Positions 15,001-30,000 of a stretch of DNA of 64,000 nt are shown here, piece after piece. The position numbers were made by a program, and so were the translations under genes. The stretch lies in assembly GCA_020055645.1 (NCBI GenBank), contig CM034547.1, positions 23,770,513-23,834,512 on the forward strand, read 5' to 3'. Under the pieces are notes generated by a model. That model did no database searches and had not been told where the DNA came from. It worked only from the letters and a program-made list of their open reading frames with translations. How positions within the stretch are numbered: position 1 is the first letter of the stretch; every line of letters starts with the position of its first letter. The stretch is from Tomocerus qinae. Taxonomy: Eukaryota > Arthropoda > Collembola > Entomobryomorpha > Tomoceridae.

Positions 15001-18000
15001 CATAGCTTTAATGGCGCCTACTAATCTGCTTCTAGGCTAATAATAACTACATCCTGACAAGGTTTTAATTTTTTGAAATATGGCCATTTCCTTCTTTCCT
15101 ACTACTTACAAAAGTTAAGACTAGTAGGTTATTACAAAAGTCGGTGTTTCAGGTTTAGGAAAATTGAATTATGTTATGCACTTTAATTGTATAATGCATT
15201 TAACAACTTCTACATCTAGTGTAATTAGTACTAACCTACTAAAGCACAATCGCAACAAAAGTTGTAAAATAAACACATGTACTGTACAACAGTTGAACAT
15301 TCTTGCCAAAGAATTATCACAGAATCGAAAAAAACATACTTTGTATGTACATAGAGATCCTACCTACGTCATTTATGGGGTAATATAAATCTGCCTACTA
15401 TGAATTAAGTGCGAAACGGATGAAACAAAACTCGAAAAATTCAAGGTAAAGATGGTTTTAGTAAATGCGGCAATAAACTTTTATTCTTTACTGAATATGT
15501 CTACAGAGGCGATACGATGAGGCTAAAATAAAATAAAAACGAGTTTGAAAGCATAAGATGCATGAAATGTAGCATTGTTTTATAATGTATGTGTAGGTAG
15601 GTATCCACCAAGGCACTGAGGACGTACTGGCTCTCACTAAAAAATTATAAAATCACAGACCGAAACAGATAAAACATAAATCTCTAGTATCTTTATTAGA
15701 CTTCCTACATCTTCTATCCTCGTGCATTCTCATCTCGCAGGCTAATCTCATCTTCTGCTCTAACTGCATGAGTGGGTAATGCATGTGTACATAAATCTCT
15801 TCTATGTGCGTCTCGGCTACAAAAATACGCAAATGCGATTTGTGGACGAGTAGCAAAGGATAATTTTATGTTGTAGCTGAGGATGAATGTGTCTAACAAA
15901 TTAATGAGATCATAAGTATTATGGATAGCTACTCCTGTAGACAATGAATACTACAAAAATATATAACAGCAAAATGGATAGTAATTCCTGCTATGCTACT
16001 TAAGATTACTTGATAGTTAGTACGTGATAGATAATGTGCTTAATAGAAATAATGACTAATTCCTTATTTATACTGCAGTTACTAGTTCTCATGTACAATA
16101 ATTGTATTCCCATGAGATCTTGTTAAGATTATTTGCTTAGATATTGCAAATACACATAAACTATGATTCAATGACGTAAACCGAAGCGTGAGGCTGTTTG
16201 CTTATCAGTCCTGTGAAGAAAGTTGTACAGTATGAGATTGAGATACAATTTACAACAATGATAATTAAATATGAATATGTAACATCCATTGCTGTTATCC
16301 TTGTTAACCTAATCTTAATCTCCGTTAAAGTAACAACATGATAATTTACATTATCTATACACCACAGACATTCCGATCAATAAGCTAACAATTAATTCTT
16401 ATTAACTAAAAGAGTCTGCAAGGTATAATGTGGACCCCTCTTGGTAGTTTAATGCAATCCGTACCCTTTTCCTTTTAAGATAGTCTTGGTGCTTTTGCGT
16501 GATGTACAGAAAGAAAGAAACGTTCGGTTCAACCTCCAAAAAAACTTGTGATTCCAATTAAACCTTAACCTTAGTGTCAAAGCAATGGCTATGCCAATTC
16601 TTTAGCTATATACCACATCCTAGAAACCTCTCGTCTTTAAAATCCATTGATAGATGATAAGTAACTGTCGGGTTGGACATTGGCTGTATGTATGGTTGTA
16701 TTTTTACATCTTCGTCATTAGAATGTATTTATTTGAGTTTTTAAATGTGTCAATGTTATATTGTTTCAGTAAGCCATGATTTGACTGATGACATATTGTT
16801 TACATAAATACCTAAAGCAGCAACTGTTTTTCGCCATTTCGCAACCTATTAGAGCACACGAGGAAAAGACACTATTAATTGAGAGTTAAAAAATTAAAAA
16901 ATTGTACATAAAATATCCATAATAGGTCTATTTACACAGAAAGTTAGTAAGTACTAACAAATGGTATAAGTCAATTTTTCTGAGCTGTCAATTAGTGAGG
17001 CGAGCAGTGTACACAAAATACAATGGATGGATTATATGAACAATACGAAGTAATAAACCATGTAAACCAATAGTAAATGTCACTATGCAATTTTTAGAAA
17101 TGTAAATTAAATGTCTTGTCTCGTCTCGAGTACCAAAGTCTTGTTTGTTCATTTGATTTGAAAGTTTAGTAGGTAGTCAGGTTAGGTACAAATATTGCAT
17201 CAGGATTATATAACAGACTTAATAGGTAGGTACCTATATGCATAATAGTAATGTAATACTATTTGCAGTGATTTGCTTACAATAAACTCGACAGTCACTA
17301 CAACTCAATGTAATGCAGGAGCACAAGTACATTAAGCAGAAATCATACGAACATGCTTCTTGCGAATTTAATGCTTATGATTCCAATTACGAGACAATGA
17401 CAAGTACATGGAGTAGCTAAGCAAAGGAGTACACATTACATAGTAAACTGTCATGCTGACTGGTTAGTGAATGGTGTAGACCTTCAAATAAATAGACAAT
17501 GTGACCGAAGGTTTCCGGAGACCAAAAAACTCGGAAAACAGACTAAAGTATTGTTATAGTCATCTAAACTGTCTTCAAGGATTGATGGAGCTGTTCACTG
17601 CTAAGATCTGTCTTTGTCTTTGTTGCCGAATTCACGCAATAAAACAATTAAAACCGTATTCGTACACACAGATACCAAAACTCTTGTTTCAACATGCTAA
17701 AATATCACAGCAATAATAATCGTCATTGTATTCTAGCTATAAAAATGTGTCTAGTTTCTTCTTCATTGTTAGCTGCTTTAAAACTACTTGATATAGGGCT
17801 TATAAATCTGAGTAGTAGACAGTAGATGATACTTGTTGAACACAGAAACATTTCTTTTACAGTAAGTCTTCATTTACTAGTGTAGAAACCATGGGTGGTA
17901 ATCTTTCCGGAAATTGAAACCCATTCATGCAAGTTGTAAATGCGAAGCATACGTACGTGCACATCATGTTTGCTAAAAATGCTGGAAGTTGAAATAATTT

Positions 18001-21000
18001 TTCAAGTTTAACTTTTCTGCATTCTGGAATAATTTTATTGACACATGCATTTCGTACTTTTATTGTCTATCATTTATTTGCAAGGCTTGGAGTGAGAGTT
18101 GAAAAATATTGTCTGCACTGAAATCCATGCTAGTACGTGTTTATTTTTAGTTTTTGTGGTTTTCCTCACACTAATTCGCAATATATCACCGTTGTAGTGC
18201 TCGTTCATGGACAGCGGAAAATTCATTGTTCATTTTTTATGTAAATTGCGCATTAAATTGTTGTGCAACGAAATGGAAACATGTGCTACACAAACAATAA
18301 ATATGATTTAAACAATGCAGAGTTATATAGGCATTACAATTATTATTGTCAGGTTGTAACGAACAGATCTGTGGGTATTTCTCACAACTTCTCGGTATAC
18401 ATCAATTTGTACTTAGGTACCTACGTCAACGCAGTTGTTATTCATATTCTCATGTCAATAACAATGATTTACGAACAATAAGTATATACTTTTAATAAAC
18501 TGCCAAAGAATGGATGGACACAGAAATAATGCAAACATGAAAGTGACTAATGACAAAAAAATCTTTAAAATTCACAACACCAAACCAAACACAAGCTGAT
18601 AATTATATTTTATCTCAAGTGACTTACAGTACAAAGTACAATAATGTAATTCTATTTTTGATACTTGAGGAGAAACATAATGAATTAATACATTTGTGAA
18701 CTAAACCTGTAAGTATCCATGTACTCATTGTACGAACTGTGAATACCAATTATGCCAATGAAAAAACTTGGTATTATACTATTTTTATTTTGAATTGCTT
18801 TGGTCAGGGCGAAGCGCATTTATTATTTCCGTATAATTTATACTGTAAATTACAAGCTACCTTTCATTCTATAAATACCAATTCCGTATTGCAATACTTC
18901 TGTTATGTGGTAGGCATCGCTATAATTTGTAGTAACGGGTTGTAGATAGGCAATTGCAATTCAATATATTTATATGTAGCTCATCAAAGAAACTTTTTGC
19001 AATTAATTCATCAAAATTGAGTTGCTTCTTTAATGGGTTCGTACTCAACAATGGTGATCCTCGTGGGATAAAATTAATCTGAGTACATCCTATTCTGACG
19101 ATGTTCTATCTACTATGTGTAGAGATGCAGCGGGCAGATATATACCAGATACATCTATACTGTCTGAAACAGAAGTTTGGGTTAACTTCTAAGAAAGATG
19201 CAAAGTAAAACTGTGGTGACATAATAGAATTAGGTCAACCACTATGAAAACTGTGTGAATAGTAAACTAAAACAATAAAAGAGCTTTATTAAGACAAGTC
19301 AGTCTCTCCAAATAGCCGATCCATCACAACTGGTTAAATCTGGTTAAAAGTCCGCCGAGTACTACAAGAGAAAATTCCGAACACTCCGAAGACTGACATT
19401 CAATTATCATGCAAAACATATCGATTAAATGTTTTGCGTCTTCTATCTGGGTATATTGCTCCCTTCAATGTGTACGTAGGCTAAAATCATTCGTACACCC
19501 TTCCATATTGGAAAATACTTACCTACACTAACGTATTTCTAGCTGGGGCGATATATTATTTTTTGTTTGCCATACAATAGCATGCCGACAATGCCTTCCA
19601 GGAAAATGTCAAAATTTTCAATGTGAAATTACTTTGCTGCTTTACTTAATATTACTGGAATTATGTGACGAGTTCAGAGATACACCTAACATTATCAAGG
19701 GCACGCATGCATTTCACTTCATCTGCCACGAAAATATTGCCTGAGCCAATAGTTTGACATGACCATTATAGGAACTGATAAATTGCCCAGAATTTTTGCC
19801 TGTTAAATAAGCTACAAGATTATGTGCAAGGAAACAATGAAAAAACTTAACTCAATTTATGGTCGATGAATTAAATGGACACATGAAACCAACAGGATAC
19901 CATACATCATCTTATCACATTATAATAAGATTTGCCAGAACCTTCCTCTTGGCAAAATCTGTATTATCTGTAACATGCAAATAGTAACTATAAAAAGGTC
20001 TTCTAGGTGTGCCAGACTTATTTGTATAACAAAATCGAGGTGTGTAGCTTAGAAATTTAAATGGAAAGACATTTAACTATAGTGAACGTGACTAAGGGTT
20101 ATTATAAGCAATGCCAGTATCTATTAATATTTCTACTCTCTCTTTGACATTCGACATTAAACCCTTTAAAATTAAATCGAAATCATTCACATGCATGTCA
20201 ATGTGCAATATAAACGAATAACATCCTAAAGGTTAATTACGAGTTGGGGTATTCAGAGTGTATTGCTTTGTTTATGAGTAGAACAGGCAGAACGGAGTGT
20301 TGGACCACACCCAAGCATCGTACCTCCTCTTCTCAAAAGTAAATGTTGCTGACAATTAGATTGCTATCTTTGATAGCAATCTCAATCAACTCTACTCAGA
20401 TGTAACATGATTCGTAAAATATTCTCAAATTTCACCTCTGGCAGAGACAAGATTTCACTCACAATTTTAAACTTCCCTAAGGATCAAAATCCCTTTATTT
20501 GAAAACTTCATTATAAATAGTATTTGCATATTCATACATTTTACATCATCAGAACCTCTTACTATCTCATCATCACCTAAACACCTAATATGCTATAGTA
20601 GTGGCAGTTAGGCCAGACTATCTGTTTTTCTTGAGAAGAAGGGGATGTAATGTAATTATTTAAATGAGACTGAAACTGGAACTGTTACAAAAGACAGTTG
20701 CAAATAAATCAACTGCGAATTCCAGTTCATATTAAGTAGCAATAAAACAGCAGGTACACTTACTGTTATAATAAAAAATTTCAGGTGAATTGAGCAATCC
20801 AAAGTCATTCAAACAACACTTGGACATAATAAGTACGGTTAACATGAAGGGCAGATACATACGGTTATGGCTACCGTTTTTCAATTATTCGCACAATATG
20901 CACTTTTATATCGCTTTTGTAATTTAGAATGCATACAAAGTGCATTTGTGGTCCCATTAAACTTTATATTGTATGCACAAAGCAACGTGATGAGGTTGTG

Positions 21001-24000
21001 AAGAGTGTAAAGCAAATAAGCTGATCAAGTATAAGTACAAATAAATGTGTAATATTTGATTTGACTTGAGTAAAGCAATTGAATTAGAGCGACAAGAAAC
21101 GATTCAAAGCAAACCACAATCACCGATACCAATTACAGATGTCATTATAAAATGCTTGTTTCAGGTGGTTGCTTTGACAGGTAGGTACAAATTTTAATTA
21201 TGGGGAGCAAAGGAATATCTTAATGATCTAAACTTTGACAATCAAACATTTAGAACAAACAAACAAGAATGAGGAGGAGCTTTACGTGGGAGATCAGCAG
21301 AATTTTCAGAAGTATAGCTAGGCAAGTAGTAGATTTCGTAAAATTACTGAACAAGACAAAGGCAAGTTAATTCGAACGAAAGCTAATTTCAAGACCCATG
21401 GTCCAATCTGAAAGTAATTCCAATTTAATAGTACCTTTATCTGTGGAATTATTTAATTGATTTTAAACTATGCAGAGTTGATTTGAAGACATTGACAAAA
21501 GCAGCAGGAGTACAAAAGTCAAACAATCTAGTAGCCTCCCAAATTAAGTTAGGTATCTATATTTGCAAAGCAATCTCAGCTAATTGGTAATTATACCTCC
21601 TATCACTACTCAAACAAAAACCAATTCTAATTTACATTTTTTTGAATAGTAAACAGTATGGACAGGCATTATTGGTGCCTGGCGCACACTTTCGTTAGTA
21701 AACCACTTGTCTAGTCAGTAAGATATCATGATTTGCAATTTCGTATCTAAGACAGATGCAAATGTTCGTTGATTATTGATGATGATTTTGTGGGCGTGTC
21801 TTAGCTTCAGATAATGCTAATCGTCTTTGTTCTTGGCGAGTTACTACATTAATTTTTGGTCCAAAACAAATGGATTAAATACAGTGAATTTGTTTCTGGT
21901 TTAACTACAATTAGTTTTTGCACACGATTGGAGCCCATCAGCCCGGAATGATAATGCAGGGTAATTTTAACTTTTGTTAAACTTTCCTTGTGCTTTAGGA
22001 AAAATCTGATTTCGTCAATGGCATAATGTACGTAATCATAAATTCAACAATGAGCTCATATTGACAATAGAACCACGCACGTTGTAATTTAGAATTAAGT
22101 AAATAGGCAAACAGAGAATATGTACATAACTCATAGACATAGTAATCATGATGATAGGATATCAAATGCTAGACATATAGAATTCCTTATGAATTCCTGT
22201 AGGCAAACAACTGGAACGATCTATTTAGATACCTAAAATATTATTTAGTATCTAATACTGTTTCCTACTTACTAATCTCATTGTATCGCGAATTAAGCGT
22301 ATCAGTGAAGCACATCCACATACAACTCAACTGACAAGGAAAAGTAGGCTACACACGGTCTAGTGTAGGCTAAATTATCATCACCTACCTACGTTCACAT
22401 ACAGTATTATCCTAGGAGAGTAAATCAACATTGTATGATGAATACAAAAACAAATAGGATACAGGGGGCTGTACATCGGAAATGTAGTTTCAAAAATTTA
22501 AATAGCAAATTATTATAATTATAATCTACAAAGTATGCAAACCTTCTACAAGACATATCTTCTTTAAAACCTTCAACATCTCCCTTACAAGACAGTATAT
22601 TGTACTAGTTTACCCATAAAATTATTAAACCACGCCTTGTTTATGTATCTGTATTTATTTATAGTAACAATACTACACCGAACTGATTAATTAGTATGAG
22701 ACAAAACTGCTGACATAAAAATCTCTGATTTAAAACGCAGTTTAAAGTTCTATTGATAATTACATTTTATCACAATATTTTTATTTGCATTTTCCACTGT
22801 CAAACCAGTTCAAACTAGACCCTAGGCTATAAATACTATTTACCGATATTCTACCATTCTGGCCAAGATATAAATTATCGTATACCTATTCGATTTGATG
22901 AGGTAAACTGAATAAAAGTTTTAATTTCTCACTTTATTGATCGATTGTTACTAGATTATACTAGTTTTTTGCTTTGCGCTAATTTTAATGATGCCAATAA
23001 AAGCTCTAAGAATGCAGATTCAATACAAGAACTTAATTGCCTGTGGATTAAAGGTACTAAAATTATTTATACCAAAACGAAACGTATCATAAAAGAGCAT
23101 ATGAGTCCGTTAACTTTTATTTTAATATAATAAAGTTACGAGTTGCCCCTACAATCTTTTAAGTTAATGGAAATGACGTATGAATTTACATTTTTCTATT
23201 ACGAGTTCATGGGTACTATACACCTTTTACTTTTACAAAGCATCTATAGCTGCAGGTACAAGTATATAAGTACAAAGTGAGTAAATAGTAAGTAAATGGT
23301 AAACGATATTGTCTTGACTGCAACATAACGGAGAGAAATGTGTATTACGAGTGGTCTAAAAGGAGCTGGGAGCTATCAAACGATAAAACAGCATCAATGG
23401 CAAAAAACCCATTGAGATTGATAGTCATATTATACACTCTTAACTTGGTATTAAGACTAGATCTGCTGACTTACGACTACTGACTATAATCATATAGGTA
23501 GTTACTATAATATTATGTGATTATACGAATTACGCATAATACTTACTACAAACGCAAATAATTTGAGCTCAACTCTCCATGCAATGAAAATATAAAAGTC
23601 TATGCATAAAGTGGATAGATATAGATTCAGCAGGCGTTCAACAATGACTGAAGTTCATTGATATGCTATTCAGTTTTCGAGCTGTCCACTAACACATCCA
23701 GCATCAGTCAGCAAGCGTATAATATGATGATGGATAATCTGTAATGTTGTTATGCATGCTAGTACACTATGTTAAAGCGTTCTGTCTCTACCTGTCTGCC
23801 TACAGCTTACCTTCCAAATATAGGTCATGCAGAAACTCGTGCTTCATATCCAGTGTTTACAGAACGAATGTTATCAGGCTTTTTCACACAAACCAATAAT
23901 CAATTGCCATATTATTTATTAAAATATATGAAATTACCATCTGCATTAAAGAGACCATTCACGATGGAGTAAATATAGTGATTAGATGCAGTTGATGATT

Positions 24001-27000
24001 AATACGCTCAGAAAATTTAATCATATGCAATTTTCATCAGGGCTTCTAGTCCTACGTATGTCAAACCTTTTATTCCGTAGGTAGGTAATAAGGACAGCGG
24101 AAGATCAACTAAGAGTTAGGAAGATTTAGGCATTAAGTACACTTTTGGATTTTCAGCTTATTGTATTGGATTTGAGAATGAGTTTACAAAGTGCACTATG
24201 TTAGTGGGGATATCAGTAGTTGATGTGGTCCATATACTAACAAAAAGCTACGTCAAACAGTCAAAACCACAATGGACTGGATTTACCTAAATAACTATGA
24301 TAAGTATATACTATTATTCTTTCATCAATTTATCGTTTACTTTGGTTTTTGGGTATATAGTCTGGTTTTGTCTTGTAGTCTGGTGATGAGTGAATGGAGC
24401 CAAAGCTGCTGTACACAAAGTCGTTATGTTGGTTTGCTTGGTGAGATAAAAACTTTCCTTAGAATCTGTATTTCTCATGATTTTTTTAGTTTGAGGTCAA
24501 TAACATCATGCATTGCATTGTGCATCACATGAAGCCCAACCTGAAGCCCAACTAAAGCTCATCGTCAGTTCCACCCTTGTTAGATTGTCTTGCTCCTGCC
24601 CAGCTAAAGCAAGTTGTAGACCTATAAATGATTTTACTATACAGGTATGATCCATCTATAGTGCTCTACTACTTATTTTTTAGTAAATAGACGAACTGAC
24701 AAAGAGACGCTCTGAGATTCACAACTTAACTTAAGAAACTTCCTTATACTCCATTATACTAATATAATTATATGCACTAATGGGATGTGAATCTATGTTA
24801 CCGATGGTCTAAATGGCAGAAGCACAAAGCCCGTAATACGAAACTGCCCATTGCTTTAATGTAATTCAGTACTTGTGCTAGTAATTTAAAAAGCTTATAT
24901 AACGCTACTGCTACTATCATTCACTTGATCATCCTTCTAAAATATAGATCATAGTTGTAACTGTGACAAGTTTGCTTACCTAATACTGTATAGGCAAAGT
25001 ACGTTATTTCATTCCTACAAAACATCCTTTTAAAAAACGTGTATAAGCTCTATGAATACTACTAAATCAAAGAAGCTCTTTTTTATAAGTATCATCTTAA
25101 GTACAAACTTAGCACATACGTACGATAACTATATATGCGATTAACAATGCGTTTAAAACATTTCATACTACAGTGATTATATCATTCCTTTGCAAAATTC
25201 CTATAATGGATACTTATGCATATTCAGTATATGCAGGCACATTGTCATGTTACACATATCAGTTATATAGACACATAAATACAAAGAGGCATTGCTTGAA
25301 AGTCCAAGTGTAGAAAGACATTGTACTTGTACAAGTCATAAAGAATTACTATTTCATTTGCACAGCTTTACTATTCCCAGCTATAGGTACATTAGTATTC
25401 GTCACTCTGTGTGGTAGTTACAACAGTAAGATTTATAAGACTTATATTTCTATATAAAGCGACCCATTAGCTTTGTAGTGTACAATGCAAAATAATATTC
25501 GCGTACGTATTGTTTGTGTGCTACTGCCTGTGTGAAGTTGCCACAGTCTACACACTGAGTATACGCGTTAACACTTTAACACACTGTACTACGTAAACAA
25601 TAAATTTACAAGCTGAACTTCATTCAAGTTTCATTCAACTGAATAATTATGGCAACCTGTTACTTGTCCTAGTCCTATATATGTATTCACAATTACACAT
25701 TCTTAATACATAAGATCCACTTACTTACCTAACAAATGTACCTAAGACTATTCACATTTTTCTCTGAGCTGTTAACATTACCTTTATAACTTACGGTAAA
25801 TTAACAATGAGCACTACACTATTTATATAAGCAACTTTTCTATGTCTTCTACTACTTACCGCACCTCTTAAAATGCACATTCGTGTATAAATTGTCTGTT
25901 TATTTTTCTAACGTGCACTAATGTGGTGGAAGTTCTCATTTTTCATACAGAAGCATAATTATTTATAAAAATTAACAGTGAACACTGCAAAAAATACTAT
26001 TTTCATTCATGCAGAACAGAAAACTATTGTTCCTGGAACGAATACAATGCCGATGAACACTTAGCTTGAGATAGACTTACTCATGTTCACGGACTAAGCA
26101 TTTTTCACAGTATTGTTGTTGACTAAGATGGGAGGTTTATTTCTTTATTGTCTGCAAAGAAAATTCTTTTTCACTGCCACGGCGGCAGTAAGGGCACACT
26201 TGACGAATTAAAGAAATGCACCGTATAAAAAACAGTTGACCTACCTCATGCGTTTGCTAATAAATCAGAATTTGGGCCGTCCTATTCAGCAAAAAACGTA
26301 CCACGCAAGGCAATTTTTTAGCTGTAATGTACTATTATTATTGCCTGCATGCAATTGAATTTTTTTTTCTTTTTTAATTGCATACACCTAATAAATAGTT
26401 AAATATTTATTGTTGATTTGAATGTTCTCGTTTGTTTATAGTTTTATTCCTTTTGAATTTTAACTAGCCATTAGGCAAGGGACAAACCATGAAAATGTAC
26501 ATTAAAGCAATTCCAATCTGGGAGTATCACATTCTCAATGATTAAGTATTTCAGTTGTACATAAAGCCGAAAGTCTTTCTGTTTCATTACATCACACTTA
26601 AAGAGTAGTAATTTAGTAAAAGTGTACCGTAAATACTTTATATAAGCCCTCGACCTTCGCACCGAAAGTAAGTTTATCAATAGTCCTTCCAAATTTCCAT
26701 TTTAACTTCTAACTGAATAATCTCTAAAGCTCAAGCATCTCATATTGTCACAGTTAAAAGATTCAAGGTAGCGTTTATGAGAAATCCAATTCAACTATGC
26801 AGTAGGGATTTTTAGTATTCATTATTTCTTACCCTTCTCTGACAGTGACAGTTATTGATAGATATTACATACTGTAATAGCAATCATAACATCGTATTTC
26901 ACACTAATACATTTTTTTGAACATTTTGATTTATACTTACGCGAAGCTCATTACTTCACAACTGTCCTTACAAATGTATGTGCTACGACTGTGAAGAAAA

Positions 27001-30000
27001 AATTAGCATAAAAATTTAATGCAAATCATCTGCTGAAAACGACAGATTTACTGTCAATTAATGATTCTTATTTGCTTTTAAGGAAATGTTAATAGTTGCA
27101 TGATATTTATCTCTGTTCATATCCATTTCATGAACCATTAAAACAACGCGTACTTTCTAAAGGCTAATAAAGATACATCTATTAGTTCTGTATCTCATTA
27201 CATCAGACTGTCCTTCAAGAGTATACACAGTTATTTGCCAAAAACATTCATAGTTAAAAGATAAAAGTTACGGTATTAGTAGAATTACAGGAAAGGGCAC
27301 TCTAAAAAAACATTGCATCATACAACATTACTTAACAATAACTCTCATCTATAAAAAGGTATTGACAAATGTTGAGTTTTTCTCTTCGTGCCATTGACAA
27401 CTTAACTAGCGATGATATTTAGTTACTCGGCAAAATTTAACAAGATTCCTTCAATGGTACTATTTATTGCATTCTAATTGAGATAGGAATTTATTCTCAT
27501 ATGAAATCGTGGAAAAGGTGCGATTAAAGATTAAATAACCCCCCACACACAAGTTTCATGTCATCGAATATTGTTAGTTCACGAGTTTCTTTAAGTAGAT
27601 TGTCCGATAATCTAAAATCAACTTTGTGCATATTATTTAGATGATTATATTGCATACTGGTTATTAACTTATCTCGTTTGGCATTTTGACATCCACATGC
27701 AGATATACCGCTATGTAAAATACTTTTGGATTTACGAACAAACCCTCTTTACCATGTTTACATTTTGAGTCTCAAAGGAAAGCAGATTGCGCATTTAACA
27801 TCAAAAGCATTGATCTTCACTTCAAGATCCTTGTCGAGTTTCCATTTAGTCGTCACTCCTTAAATTCAATAAATCCTTCCTTTCACTTCATTCAGAATCC
27901 CATTTGGATATATTATAATAATACATTGACTATACCATAGCCTATTACACCCTAATAAAAAACTACATTAATGCTAATCCATACTCGTACATTCTTTGAA
28001 ATACATTTTATTCTTATAGCCCACCTACCACTACAAACTTTTATTATCTCAGGGAAACATGATTTATATAATAGCAATTCTCCGCATCTGCTAACAAAAT
28101 AAACTTGGTAATGTACTTCACGAAAATAGATATCCCATTTAAACGCACACAAATCAGAACGACCACATCAATTCAAACGAATTCCTTACAGGGACTATCA
28201 AGCAAACTGGGTGGCATATAATTAAATACATAACCTTTATGTACAACATTCATTGTTTGCTATACTACATAATATATTCTCTTTGATTTTAGCTAATTTA
28301 ACTCTTCAGCAAATTGTTTATTACAAGAACTACCGAGAATCGAACTAATCACGAAAATGATATTTATTGAGCCACTATATCAAAAGGTACTGTCAAATAA
28401 CTACAGTGTAACTATTAGTGTCCCGTATAGTGTAAAGAAAGATTAACTAGGAAAACCTTGAATCACCTTGTCTAAAGATAAATGGAAACTTCAATTCATT
28501 TCGCAAAGGGATATTTTACTATGTTACTAAATGCAAGATTTATAGTTGGTTATTTACATATTTACAAATGACTTGGTGAACTGAATTTCTGTAGTAGAGA
28601 CTTTGACAAATATTTGTATTTACTTTCCTACTGACTTAAACATTTAATACATCATCCAAAAAAATAGTTTTAAAATGCAATTGCAATCATTACTCGTCCT
28701 TTAGAAATTTCTGCGTAGTTGTTGTCTTTGAAGACTACTTGCGAACAGATTGTATACGATTGGTCATTAAAGCGAAAGGATATGCAGCTACTAACAACTT
28801 GCTAAATGTTCATTAACGCAACAGATTAGTTATACAAACAATTATTTGTGTTGCTACTCACTATTGACTAAATGACATAGCACACTGAGGAGTGAGGTTG
28901 ATAAAAATACAAGCAGATATTTCCACAGGAAAACCAAGTGATGAGACGTCGGTTGTTGATGACACATTAAATGTGAATTTTTCCCTATCTAATTAATGTT
29001 TCGCTACTTCGTTGATACGGCTTAAATTGTAGTTTAAAAAAATGCATGTACCCACTCATCTCTGCTATCTTAACTTGTCATTAAATGTTATAATCTCACT
29101 ACGACATCCAATCACAGGACTGAATAACCAATATTCAGACAGTCACAACTAAATTGACTGGCACATTATTAAAAAATGTGCTTTTCCTTGAACCTTCCTG
29201 TTGCCGGTATTGCGTAAACACTTTTCCAATTTTTACAAGAAAAGATAACGTTATTAATAACCAATAACATCAGACTGTCTGTGTTGTAGTTTTCATTTGA
29301 AGCGGTTCCCGTTCCCACTGAAGGGTCTTGTACTAGCAAATGATGACTCTTGTTCATCCATTATGTAGACATTGCATATACATATTTATCTGCTATTGAT
29401 AATGATGTGTATGATTTATAAACACATGCTATTTGAAGAGCTGTACTGAGAATTGGTGCTTGTCAGAAGCGAATGTCAACGGTCGGCGGTCCTGGTAATC
29501 AACGAAATTTCATGTAGTTTTAATTGTTTTTACATTGATAACCAGCTAATGATAATGATATTGGAAAGTTCCTTGATTATGTAAGTTGACTTTGAATTTC
29601 TCACAATTTGCATGTTGCTCAACTAAAGAATCTTTTGTTGTTTGCTTTGCTAATTGGTATGGATAAGTAAAAGTATTGGAAATGATGTTTTACATTTTAA
29701 TTTACAAATCCTGAAATTATGACAGGGTAAACTTACTCATTGCTTTGACTAATTATTGGAACAACAACAATCTCTCCCATTATACCTCCGATATCGTTAT
29801 TGAGATTGCGAGCAATAAATTTCATAAAAGTGATGGTTGCAAATTACTAAAAATTCACTTCTATTATATGCATCGCAAAAACAATCCACAAATCATTGTA
29901 CGATACAAAATATAAACATGCATTTGAATGCAACTCTATGCTTAAAGATACGTTAATGCTTTAATTGCATATTACAACTGATATCCTTGATAGAGATTGA

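Noticed and set aside
16520-16560. tRNA B-box-like string (GGTTCAACC)
   Set aside because: No matching A box, acceptor-stem pairing or T-rich terminator at tRNA spacing.
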